Below, in pieces: positions 16,729 to 23,845 of a stretch of 23,970 nucleotides of DNA. Within the stretch, counting starts at the first letter, position 1. Every line of letters starts with the position of its first letter. The translations under genes were made by a program, and so were the position numbers. The DNA lies in contig DEXR01000022.1 in assembly GCA_002364245.1 (NCBI GenBank), forward strand, positions 146,349 to 170,318, read 5' to 3'. The DNA comes from Flavobacteriaceae bacterium UBA3179 (lineage in GTDB: Bacteria > Bacteroidota > Bacteroidia > Flavobacteriales > Flavobacteriaceae). A model generated the notes under the pieces. That model saw only the letters and a list, made by a program, of their open reading frames with translations, had not been told where the DNA came from and made no database searches.

Positions 16729-17653
16729 CTTCGTTGTTGTTAAATTTTGAAATTCCTTTTTTTGAATCTGTGAAATTGCTTTCAAATTCATCTTCTCCTT
16801 CAGTTCCTTCAAACTTGTAGCTTAGCATTTTGTAGTACAATTTAGCCGCTAAAAAGTCGGAAGATTTCTCTTCTGGATTCGGACATAATTCTACAATATC
16901 AAACCCAACTACATTTCGTTCAGTAAATACTTGCTTTAAAAACTCCAAGGTTTCGTAGAATAATAATCCGCCCGGTTCTGGTGTCCCAGTTGAGGGCAGG
17001 ATAGAAGGGTCGAATGCATCCAGATCGAACGTTATAAATACGTTTTCGCCCAAAGCTTCAATTACATTGTCCATCCAATAGTCATCGGTTGCCATTTCGT
17101 GAGCGAACCACGTTTTTTCACGGTCCATCACCCTAGTTTCGGCAACGTCCATACTACGAATGCCAACTTGTATTAAATTAGTCGTTTGGCTAGCTTCATA
17201 CACAGCACAAGCATGATTACAAGCGGAACCTTCATATTCTTTCCGAAGGTCGGCGTGTGCATCAATATGAAGCACAGTTAAATCGTCGAAACATTCATTA
17301 AAGGCACGGATTGTACCAATAGAAATACTGTGTTCGCCACCAAAAACCGTAACAAATTTATTCCGAAGAATATACTCTTTTGTTTTTTTATGAACCGCTT
17401 TCACCATCGTCTCTGGGGACGTGTTTTCAGTAATTGGTTCGCTTAAATAAATACCTTGTTTGTAAACTTCAGTTTCAGTTTCAATATCATACAATTCCAT
17501 ATTTTCTGAAGCATGTAAAAAAGCTTCCGGCCCTTTATCTGCTCCTTTTTGCCAGGTACTGGTACCATCGTAAGGAACTGGGATTAATACAATTTTTGAA
17601 GTTTCCAGAGCCGCATATTTCTGCGGGATTCCGGCGTACGTTTTAGTGCTCAT
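16718..17653 (-). CDS. speB: Agmatinase-type ureohydrolase
   Basis: 311 residues, arginase/agmatinase superfamily. All Mn ligands are present: H108 in GGEHSI, D131/H133/D135 in HIDAHADLR, and D210/D212 in FDLDAFDPS. The following STGTPEPGGL matches agmatinases better than arginases. It converts agmatine to putrescine and urea; N1-aminopropylagmatine is an alternative substrate in some relatives, but no aminopropyltransferase is encoded here. The start (MSTKTY) overlaps the arginine decarboxylase end by 11 bp and its own end overlaps the next gene by 11 bp. Both junctions have the form ATGAGYACTAA, in which the upstream stop lies in the third and fourth codons of the downstream gene. Confidence 0.9.
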   Translation of the reverse strand: MSTKTYAGIPQKYAALETSKIVLIPVPYDGTSTWQKGADKGPEAFLHASENMELYDIETETEVYKQGIYLSEPITENTSPETMVKAVHKKTKEYILRNKFVTVFGGEHSISIGTIRAFNECFDDLTVLHIDAHADLRKEYEGSACNHACAVYEASQTTNLIQVGIRSMDVAETRVMDREKTWFAHEMATDDYWMDNVIEALGENVFITFDLDAFDPSILPSTGTPEPGGLLFYETLEFLKQVFTERNVVGFDIVELCPNPEEKSSDFLAAKLYYKMLSYKFEGTEGEDEFESNFTDSKKGISKFNNNEDEY

Positions 17654-19043
17654 AACCTAAAATGTTTAGCAATTGCTCGCTTGTTTGTTGTTGTGAAAAT
17701 AATTTGGTCGAGATGTTTCCATTTTCATCCTTGTCAATTAAAATATGTTTTGGCGAAGGGATTAAACAGTGTTGTAATCCACCAAATCCACCAATGGTTT
17801 CTTGATAGGCTCCCGTGTTGAAAAAGCCGATATACAACGGTTTTTCTTTTTTAAATTTGGGTAGATAAATAGCGTTCATATGTTGCTCGCTGTTGTAATA
17901 ATCATCGCTATCACAAGTTAAACCACCTAGTAACACGCGTTCGTATTCATCATTCCAACGGTTTATGGCTAGCATGATAAAACGTTTGCTAATAGCCCAC
18001 GTATCGGGCAACGTAGTAATAAAAGAAGAATTAATCATATTCCACTTTTCACGATCGTTTTGTTGCTTTTGGTATAAAACCTCGTAAATAGCACCGCCAC
18101 TTTCGCCTACGGTAAAGCTACCAAATTCCGTAAATATATTAGGTACAGGTACATCGGCCTCTGTACAAGTGATATTTATTTGGTTGATTATTTCGTCAAT
18201 CATATATTGATAATCGTACTCAAAAGCCAATGAGTTTTTTATAGGAAATCCACCGCCAATATTTAAGCTATCTAATGTTGGGCATACCTTTTTTAGTTTG
18301 GTGTACACGTTTAAGCACTTAACCAATTCGTTCCAGTAATAGGCGTTGTCGCGAATACCGGTGTTAATGAAAAAGTGAAGCATTTTAAGTTCAACCTGCT
18401 TGTTGTCCTTAATTTGTTTTTCGTAAAAAGGAACAATGTTTTTATAGCCAATTCCTAAGCGAGAGGTGTAAAATTCAAACTTTGGTTCTTCTTCCGAAGC
18501 GATTCTAATGCCTACTTTATAGTTGCTTTCAATTTGTTCTGAAAGTAAACCGATTTCTTCATAATTATCGATTACAGGAATGCAGTTTTTATGGCCGTCA
18601 TTTATCAATCGAGCAATGTTGAGAATGTATTGTTCCCGCTTAAAACCGTTACAGATCACATAGGTGTTGTCGTTTATTTTTCCTTCTGCTTTAAGGTTTT
18701 CAACAATATTAATATCGAAAGCAGATGAGGTTTCAATATGGATATCATTTTTCAACGCTTCGTGCAATACATGCTTAAAGTGAGAACTTTTTGTGCAATA
18801 ACAATAATTGTAATTACCTTGATACTTATGTTTTTCAATAGCATTGCCAAACCACTTTTTGGCGCGCTGTATATTATCTGAAATTTTAGGAAGATAGGTA
18901 AACTTTAAAGGTGCACCGTATTCTGAAACCAACTTCATTAAGTCAATATCGTGAAAATTAAGTGTTTTGTTTTCGTTTAAAGTAAACTCTTCTTGTGGAA
19001 AATAATAAGTTTGATCAATGAGATCAATGTATTTAGTATTCAT
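17643..19043 (-). CDS. speA: PLP-dependent arginine decarboxylase, short Bacteroidota type
   Basis: 466 residues, alanine racemase-fold (fold III) decarboxylase. The PLP lysine is K85 in CYCTKSSHFKH, the phosphate-binding glycines are GGGFP (263-267), and the catalytic Cys/Asp pair is C377/D378 in LTCDSDD. It is much shorter than the ~630-residue E. coli SpeA because the family's helical insert is missing. Agmatinase directly downstream is the main argument for arginine as substrate; ornithine or another diamino acid cannot be excluded from motifs alone. It is the first gene of the four-gene polyamine operon and is preceded by a long inverted-repeat-rich leader with a promoter-like TACATTTG box. 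Confidence 0.85.
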   Translation of the reverse strand: MNTKYIDLIDQTYYFPQEEFTLNENKTLNFHDIDLMKLVSEYGAPLKFTYLPKISDNIQRAKKWFGNAIEKHKYQGNYNYCYCTKSSHFKHVLHEALKNDIHIETSSAFDINIVENLKAEGKINDNTYVICNGFKREQYILNIARLINDGHKNCIPVIDNYEEIGLLSEQIESNYKVGIRIASEEEPKFEFYTSRLGIGYKNIVPFYEKQIKDNKQVELKMLHFFINTGIRDNAYYWNELVKCLNVYTKLKKVCPTLDSLNIGGGFPIKNSLAFEYDYQYMIDEIINQINITCTEADVPVPNIFTEFGSFTVGESGGAIYEVLYQKQQNDREKWNMINSSFITTLPDTWAISKRFIMLAINRWNDEYERVLLGGLTCDSDDYYNSEQHMNAIYLPKFKKEKPLYIGFFNTGAYQETIGGFGGLQHCLIPSPKHILIDKDENGNISTKLFSQQQTSEQLLNILGYEH

Positions 19044-19146
19044 TGTTTTTATGAAATTTGAACTTGAAAATTATAAATCAATTATTTGAAATACTCTTAA
19101 AATGAGTGATATAACAAAAAATTAACGATAATTTCAAATACGAATA

Positions 19147-19245
19147 GGGTTGAGCCAGTAGGCCAAACGTTGTGAGAAACCTGTTATAGGTTCTAAGGGT
19201 AGAGCGGAAGCTAGCTTTAAATTTTGGCTGGTTGCCTGGCAACCT
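19147..19245 (-). ncRNA. Candidate structured leader RNA with alternative pairings
   Basis: The ends pair as GCCAG (19154-19158) with CTGGC (19236-19240), extended past a 2-nt bulge by GGGTT (19147-19151) with AACCT (19241-19245). Inside, GCCAAA (19162-19167) pairs with TTTGGC (19223-19228), AACCT/AGGTT form a hairpin (19178-19192), and AAGCTAGCTT (19208-19217) is a palindrome. The 3' arm can instead fold locally as GGTTGCC-T-GGCAACC (19230-19244). Mutually exclusive stems are a feature of switches. Two terminal pairs are G-U on the plus strand but A-C mismatches on the minus strand, a point against the minus-strand reading. Confidence 0.4.
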
Positions 19246-19278
19246 GTTTTTGAATATGACTTCCTAATCTTCAAAAAC
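19246..19278 (-). other. 9-bp perfect stem at the 5' side of the leader structure
   Basis: GTTTTTGAA (19246-19254) and TTCAAAAAC (19270-19278) are exact reverse complements with a 15-nt loop. The stem abuts the folded block that ends at 19245, so the two could stack coaxially in the speA leader. Confidence 0.45.
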
Positions 19279-19321
19279 CCAAACACAGAAACACGGTTCA
19301 ATTGTTCAGCTAAATGCGCAG

Positions 19322-19329
19322 CAAATGTA
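19322..19329 (-). promoter_or_regulatory. -7 promoter element for the polyamine operon
   Basis: CAAATGTA on the plus strand reads TACATTTG on the minus strand, an exact match to the Bacteroidota TAnnTTTG element. It lies downstream of the terminator of the preceding gene and faces speA. No TTG is seen at the expected -33 distance. It is the only exact minus-strand match I found between the terminator and speA. Confidence 0.45.
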
Positions 19330-19372
19330 ATTTATTTTTCGATATGTAAAATTATTTCAGTAAAAATTTAAC

Positions 19373-19403
19373 ACAAAAAAACACCTCTGTAAAAAGAGGT
19401 GTT
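19373..19403 (-). terminator. Intrinsic terminator of the RsuA/RluB-family gene
   Basis: AACACCTCT (19380-19388) and AGAGGTGTT (19395-19403) form a perfect 9-bp stem with a 6-nt loop. On the minus strand it is followed by seven T residues. It sits 24 bp after the stop of the pseudouridine synthase-like gene and separates it from the polyamine operon. Confidence 0.9.
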
Positions 19404-19427
19404 ATGCTTTGATTATTAGTGATGTAA

Positions 19428-20288
19428 TTACATCATGCTAAAAAGCTCAACTTCTCTTTTAGTTAATATTTTCCAGCGACCTCTCGGCAGGTCTTTTTTA
19501 GTTAGGTGTGCGATTGTAACACAATCTACTTTTACCACATCGTACCCTAAATGATCAAAAATATCACGGATAATACTGTTACCCATATTTTTGATTTTTA
19601 AGCCTACTTCTTTTTTAGGTGAATTTTCTACGTAGCTAATCTCTTCTACTTCAACCGTTTTACCATTAATGGTCAAGCCTTCTTCTATTTTTTGAAGATC
19701 AGAAGCCTTTAGGTTTTTATCCAACTCTATGTGAAATAACCTTGGCATTCCTTTACTATGCAATTTCTTAACCAGCTTGTCATCATTGGTAAATAACAAC
19801 AGACCCGTTGCATTTCTGCCTAAACGGCCAATGGGTTTAACATCGGCAGTAGTTGCGTTCGAGATTAAATCCATCACCGTTAAGCCTTTACTTTCACTGG
19901 TTGTAGTTGCAACAGATTTAGGTTTGTTCAATAAAACATAGGTGTCTGGCTCGGGGTTGATACGGCGACCATCAAAGCGCACATCATCTGCTAATTGGAC
20001 TTTATAGCCCATTTCGTTGATGATTTCCCCATTTACGGAAACTAAACCGGTTTTAATGTATGTGTCCGCTTCTCTACGAGAGCAAATACCACTGTTAGCA
20101 ATGTATTTGTTTAACCGAATTCCATTTGGGTTTTCTTGGTGGTTGGTTTTGCCACCCTTGTTAGGTTTCTTAGTAGTAGGTTTTTTTCTACTTAAAGGAG
20201 CATTTCCTCGTGCATTGCTTCCTTTTCGAGTGTTACCAGCACCACGCCCAGAAGGTTTCCCTTTTCCGCTATTGTCTTTTCTGCTCAT
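19428..20288 (-). CDS. RsuA/RluB-family pseudouridine synthase-like protein lacking the catalytic Asp
   Basis: 286 residues. Residues 1-55 are a Lys/Arg/Gly/Asn-rich, disordered basic tail common in Bacteroidota RluB-like proteins. An S4 RNA-binding domain follows (about 57-105; IRLNKYIANSGICSRREAD), then the RsuA/RluB catalytic fold (about 115-280). The motif normally GRLDxxTxGLLLxTND reads GRLGRNATGLLLFTND, so the invariant catalytic Asp is Gly157 (codon GGC at 19818-19820). The later Arg-rich NRQ(V/I)RRMF-type segment reads GNSIIRDIF, and KPKG reads KPKS. The end DLPRGRWKILTKREVE is normal. It may bind rRNA without modifying it. A good promoter and two leader hairpins lie upstream, and a strong terminator follows. 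Confidence 0.85.
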   Translation of the reverse strand: MSRKDNSGKGKPSGRGAGNTRKGSNARGNAPLSRKKPTTKKPNKGGKTNHQENPNGIRLNKYIANSGICSRREADTYIKTGLVSVNGEIINEMGYKVQLADDVRFDGRRINPEPDTYVLLNKPKSVATTTSESKGLTVMDLISNATTADVKPIGRLGRNATGLLLFTNDDKLVKKLHSKGMPRLFHIELDKNLKASDLQKIEEGLTINGKTVEVEEISYVENSPKKEVGLKIKNMGNSIIRDIFDHLGYDVVKVDCVTIAHLTKKDLPRGRWKILTKREVELFSMM

Positions 20289-20295
20289 ATTTATT

Positions 20296-20339
20296 TTCCG
20301 AACTTAATTCGGAATCTTTTTATGCTTTGTGATAAAGCA
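20296..20339 (-). promoter_or_regulatory. Tandem hairpins in the 5' leader of the RluB-like gene
   Basis: TGCTTT/AAAGCA (20323-20328 and 20334-20339, 5-nt loop) and TTCCGAA/TTCGGAA (20296-20302 and 20308-20314, 5-nt loop) are two perfect stems. The second ends 7 nt before the ATG at 20288, where it could hinder ribosome loading. They lie inside the predicted transcript. Confidence 0.5.
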
Positions 20340-20357
20340 AATTTCTAAAATTTTTTG

Positions 20358-20386
20358 CAAAGGTAGGCAAAGCCTTTGGTTTTCAA
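20358..20386 (-). promoter_or_regulatory. Bacteroidota-type promoter for the RluB-like gene
   Basis: On the minus strand TTG (20386-20384), an 18-bp spacer and TACCTTTG (20365-20358) match the TTG-N17-23-TAnnTTTG consensus. It is the most complete promoter in the window. Transcription would start near 20352, giving a leader of about 60 nt. Confidence 0.7.
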
Positions 20387-20411
20387 ATAGCAATAGATGA
20401 AAATCCGTTAT

Positions 20412-21326
20412 TTATATTTTTAGAAGAAACCTGTTGACTAACAAATCAATATCAATTAGAACAATACTGAAGACACCTAAAACAATGATGAATTTTAATA
20501 TGTTATGTAGTAAGATGTAATGTAGTTTCCTTTTTGATTTCCAAAGTACGAATAGGAAGACTAATAGTGCAAAAACGCTTCCGAAGAAAAAGTAATTCAT
20601 ATATCCAATTTGGAACTTGAATATAAGTAGTAAAGCCGGTATAAATGCAACAAAACACATAAGGGTTAACATACGTTTTGAAACCTTTTCACCATATACA
20701 ACGGGAATGGTGTGATAGTCTTGCGCAAGATCCCCTTTTATGTTTTCCAAGTCTTTTACTAATTCCCGCATAGAGATTAGAAGAAATAAGAACGTAGCGT
20801 GTACAAAAATCACCAAGTCGAAATTACTGTAATAAATAAACACTGCAAAGAAGGGGATTACTGCCAGAATTGCTGCTGTGATATTCCCAATAAAAGGATA
20901 CTTTTTAAGTTTATGTGAATACAGCCAAAGCACAAAAATATACACTGAAAAAAAGAGCACGGCCCTAAACGAAACATAACTAGCAAAAATGACCGAAAGG
21001 AAATTCAGGATAAAATAGACCGAAAGTTTAGTACGCTGGCTCACCAACCGATCAAGCATCGTTTTGCGAGGACGATTGATCAAATCTTTTTCGCTGTCGT
21101 AAAAACTGTTAATGATGTACCCAGACGCAATAGCAGCGGCCGAAGCTAATACCAACATTAATAAATTAACATCCAGCAAAACCTTTTTTACAGGCAAATC
21201 TGGTGCTAAAATGTATATTGAGGTTAAATACTGTGCAATGAAAATAATAAGAATATTGTACCCACGTACCACCGAAAACAAACTGAAAACCTTTAGTAGA
21301 AAATGTTTTTGTTTTCTGTTTAGCAT
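20412..21326 (-). CDS. UbiA-family membrane prenyltransferase
   Basis: 304 residues with about nine hydrophobic segments. The first Asp-rich motif is NSFYDSEKDLINRP (residues 73-86, with N73, D77 and D81 for prenyl-diphosphate/Mg2+ binding). The second is DLENIKGD in the middle loop. Family members join an isoprenoid diphosphate to an acceptor within the inner membrane. Bacteroidota paralogues like this one are often annotated as geranylgeranylglycerol-phosphate geranylgeranyltransferase-like, but acceptor choice cannot be read here, and neither menaquinone nor heme O genes adjoin. TACTTTTA on the minus strand (21359-21352) is one base off the -7 consensus. Confidence 0.85.
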   Translation of the reverse strand: MLNRKQKHFLLKVFSLFSVVRGYNILIIFIAQYLTSIYILAPDLPVKKVLLDVNLLMLVLASAAAIASGYIINSFYDSEKDLINRPRKTMLDRLVSQRTKLSVYFILNFLSVIFASYVSFRAVLFFSVYIFVLWLYSHKLKKYPFIGNITAAILAVIPFFAVFIYYSNFDLVIFVHATFLFLLISMRELVKDLENIKGDLAQDYHTIPVVYGEKVSKRMLTLMCFVAFIPALLLIFKFQIGYMNYFFFGSVFALLVFLFVLWKSKRKLHYILLHNILKFIIVLGVFSIVLIDIDLLVNRFLLKI

Positions 21327-21373
21327 TTTTTTGGTGTTTAAAACCTGCCCTTAAAAGTACAAACAAAAAAGGG

Positions 21374-23812
21374 TTATGTTTTTATAAATTTACGAATACC
21401 AACTTTACCATTTTCCGTCTTTATTTTGATAAAATAAATTCCTGTTGCTAATGTTGAGGTGTTTATAATAGGATTATTTTGTGTAAAATTAGCAGGCTTT
21501 AGAACCAACTGCCCTACATTATTATAAACGGCTATTTGTGCTATTTCATTTTGAAGGGTAATATTTAAATAGTTTGAAGAGGGGTTTGGGTGGATTGAAA
21601 AATCTAGGGTTAAGGTTTCGTTTAACCCTAATATTCGTAAATTTTCAAACCAAGAAATAGTATTGTCAAGGTAAGAAGCGGCTATAATATCATGATCCCC
21701 ATCTTGATCTACATCAATAGCATGCACGGATTGAGCTGCATCGGCATTCATTTTAATGATATTTTCACTTCCGAAAGAACCTACTCCATCTAAGTTTTCA
21801 TACCATATAAATTTATCATTAGATTGATCTGCCGCAATTAGATCAAAATCATTGTCCCCATCTAAATCAGAAAAAAACATATCTATTCCCAAGATATTTG
21901 TTGTTGAAATTATTTGTTCGGGACCAAATGTTCCTTTGCCTGTTAAGTTTTCAAACCATGACACAGTATTATTAACTAAAGAAGTGAAAAAAACATCGAC
22001 GTCTTCATCTCCATCAATATCTACTGTGTTTATCTCTAATGGGGAATTTACACTAGAACTGATAATTTTCTCACTGCTAAATACTCCTTCACCATTTATA
22101 TTTTCATACCAGACTAATTTATTTTCATTATAAATAGCAGAAACAATATCGATATGACTATCATTGTTTATATCGGCTAAATTTATATAAAAAGGGCCGT
22201 TTGGCGTTGTAGATATTAATTGAGAACCGCCAAAATTTCCGCTCCCATCTAAATTTTCAAACCAAGATATATTGCTAGTTGAAGATATAATCACATCAAT
22301 ATCCCCATCTTCATCTAAATCTTCAGAAAATACTGCTCCTGCATTTGATACATTTAAAGCAATTAAGTTTGCATTAAAAATTCCTTGGCCATCATTTTCA
22401 AACCAAAAAACTTTACCATCTTCAAATATACTTGCAACAATATCAATGTTACCATCCATATTTATGTCTGAAGAAGTAATAGAGTAGCCATTATTGTTAA
22501 CTAATGAGATTATTTTTGGTTCACCGTAAGTACCAAAACCATCTAAGTTTTCATACCAAGAAATTTTACCGTCCCCTTTAGAAGAGGAAATAATATCAAC
22601 ATCACCATCACCATCTACGTCCGCAGGCAAAGCCTCAACGACAAAATCTGCATTATGAGCAATATTTTCTTTTATTTGAAAATTACTAATACCACCTAAG
22701 TTTTCAAAAGATACGATTAAATCGCTTTTATTGGATGAAGCAATCACATCTAAATCATTGTCTCCATCCATATCAAAAAGGTCAACACCTTTAGATTCAT
22801 AAAAATCAGTTGTGATATATTCAATATCAAATAACCCTTCTCCATTTGTATTGTTAAACTGAATAAGAGCATTGTTATTATAATCCGAAACAATTAGGTC
22901 TGTATCACCATCGGAATCAATATCGCCTGCCTTCACATAACGTGCATCACCAATAATTGGGCTTTCTTCAATTTCTTGCACTAGTTCCAACTCTTGTGAA
23001 GCTTGAGAGTACTCATACCAAAACAATTCACTGCCGGTTAAAATAATATCAGGACTGTCATTATTATTGATATTTGTAACTATTAGTTCTCTTCTAACTG
23101 CCATTGGAGTATTGTAGGTATGTTCCGAAAACGTGCCCAGTCCATCTGTGTTTTCAAACCAAGAACTTTCATTTCCATCTATATGAGTTATAAAGATGTC
23201 CATATCTTCGTCATTATCTATATCTGTTGCATACACAGACAATGCTTGAAAAGCATCTGTAATAATTTGTTGTGGACCAAAATCGCCAAAACCATCCAAA
23301 TTTTCATACCAAGCAACTTTACGATCAAGACTAGATGCTGATAGTACATCCATATCACCATCACTATCTATATCTGTAACATACAAATCTTCCGCACGAG
23401 CTATACTGGTAGTTATAATTTGTTGAGAGCCAAAACTGCCAAAACCGTCAGTGTTTTCATACCAAGCAATTTTATTGTCTTCACGGGATGCAGAAAGTAC
23501 ATCTAAATCTCCATCTCCATCAAGATCTGAAGCAAAAACAGTGTTTGCACTAACGGCTTGATTTGTTATTTCTTGAAGAGGACCATAATTGCCTTGTCCG
23601 GTCAAATTTTCAAACCAAATAATTCTATTCCCATCATTAGTGGCACATAAGACATCTAAGTCGCCATCATTATCTAGATCGGCAGTAAAAATATCATCTG
23701 GGCCGTCAACACCAATAACATTGTTGATTATTGAACGTTCTTCAAAATCAATTTGAGCATAGCTACTTGCATAAAATAAACAAACAAGTATGGTAAGTAA
23801 TTTTATTTTCAT
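21374..23812 (-). CDS. Secreted FG-GAP/VCBS repeat protein with type IX secretion C-terminal domain
   Basis: 812 residues. A signal peptide (about 1-19, ending SSYAQ) is followed by about 14 tandem units of ~50 residues. Each unit has a calcium-binding-like DxDGDGDxD loop and ends in WYEN/WFEN-xxGxG, as expected for a seven-bladed-type FG-GAP/VCBS beta-propeller (14 units could make two propellers). Units 5-7 are degenerate (FWYEYSQ, IQFNNTNGEG, VSFENLGG). From about residue 735 comes a T9SS type A sorting domain (FSIHPNPSSNYLNI ... GIYFIKIKTENGKVGIRKFI). The protein should cross the outer membrane and be released or surface-anchored. Such proteins may bind glycans or mediate adhesion; the target is unknown. 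Confidence 0.92.
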   Translation of the reverse strand: MKIKLLTILVCLFYASSYAQIDFEERSIINNVIGVDGPDDIFTADLDNDGDLDVLCATNDGNRIIWFENLTGQGNYGPLQEITNQAVSANTVFASDLDGDGDLDVLSASREDNKIAWYENTDGFGSFGSQQIITTSIARAEDLYVTDIDSDGDMDVLSASSLDRKVAWYENLDGFGDFGPQQIITDAFQALSVYATDIDNDEDMDIFITHIDGNESSWFENTDGLGTFSEHTYNTPMAVRRELIVTNINNNDSPDIILTGSELFWYEYSQASQELELVQEIEESPIIGDARYVKAGDIDSDGDTDLIVSDYNNNALIQFNNTNGEGLFDIEYITTDFYESKGVDLFDMDGDNDLDVIASSNKSDLIVSFENLGGISNFQIKENIAHNADFVVEALPADVDGDGDVDIISSSKGDGKISWYENLDGFGTYGEPKIISLVNNNGYSITSSDINMDGNIDIVASIFEDGKVFWFENDGQGIFNANLIALNVSNAGAVFSEDLDEDGDIDVIISSTSNISWFENLDGSGNFGGSQLISTTPNGPFYINLADINNDSHIDIVSAIYNENKLVWYENINGEGVFSSEKIISSSVNSPLEINTVDIDGDEDVDVFFTSLVNNTVSWFENLTGKGTFGPEQIISTTNILGIDMFFSDLDGDNDFDLIAADQSNDKFIWYENLDGVGSFGSENIIKMNADAAQSVHAIDVDQDGDHDIIAASYLDNTISWFENLRILGLNETLTLDFSIHPNPSSNYLNITLQNEIAQIAVYNNVGQLVLKPANFTQNNPIINTSTLATGIYFIKIKTENGKVGIRKFIKT

Positions 23813-23837
23813 TGTAAGTAGATTAGGGTATTGAGGT

Positions 23838-23845
23838 CAAATCTA
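23838..23845 (-). promoter_or_regulatory. -7 promoter element for the FG-GAP protein gene
   Basis: CAAATCTA on the plus strand reads TAGATTTG on the minus strand, an exact TAnnTTTG match 25 bp upstream of the start codon at 23812. The nearest TTG is 28 bp further upstream, longer than usual. The rest of 23846-23970 is AT-rich with nothing else recognised. Confidence 0.5.

Larger units (their letters stand above)
19044..19372 (-). other. Gene-free leader region of the polyamine operon, rich in inverted repeats
   Basis: There is no convincing ORF here. Going upstream from the speA start: AT-rich sequence; a 10-bp inverted repeat TATTTGAAAT/ATTTCAAATA (19083-19092 and 19131-19140); a GC-richer folded block (19147-19245); an abutting 9-bp stem (19246-19278); and a -7-like box (19322-19329). 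If transcription starts near 19315 on the minus strand, the leader is about 270 nt, unusually long for this kind of genome. No match to a riboswitch class I know was recognised. Confidence 0.5.

Noticed and set aside
16729..16812. 28-residue N-terminal extension of the deoxyhypusine-synthase-like gene from an upstream ATG
   Set aside because: It lies entirely within the speB coding region, and the family normally starts near MS..G.ISEFI. The ATG at 16728 also reproduces the 11-bp overlap seen at speA/speB.
19140..19250. tRNA or remnant tRNA in the gap upstream of speA
   Set aside because: No T-loop GGTTCRANNCC, anticodon arm or acceptor pairing can be placed; the pairings seen do not form a cloverleaf.
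19044..19427. CRISPR array, integron attC site or insertion-sequence remnant
   Set aside because: There are no direct repeats with spacers, no paired GTT/AAC core sites, no target duplication and no transposase fragment.
21374..23812. Periodic DNA repeats as a non-coding repeat array
   Set aside because: The periodicity is explained by ~50-residue FG-GAP repeats in one uninterrupted reading frame.
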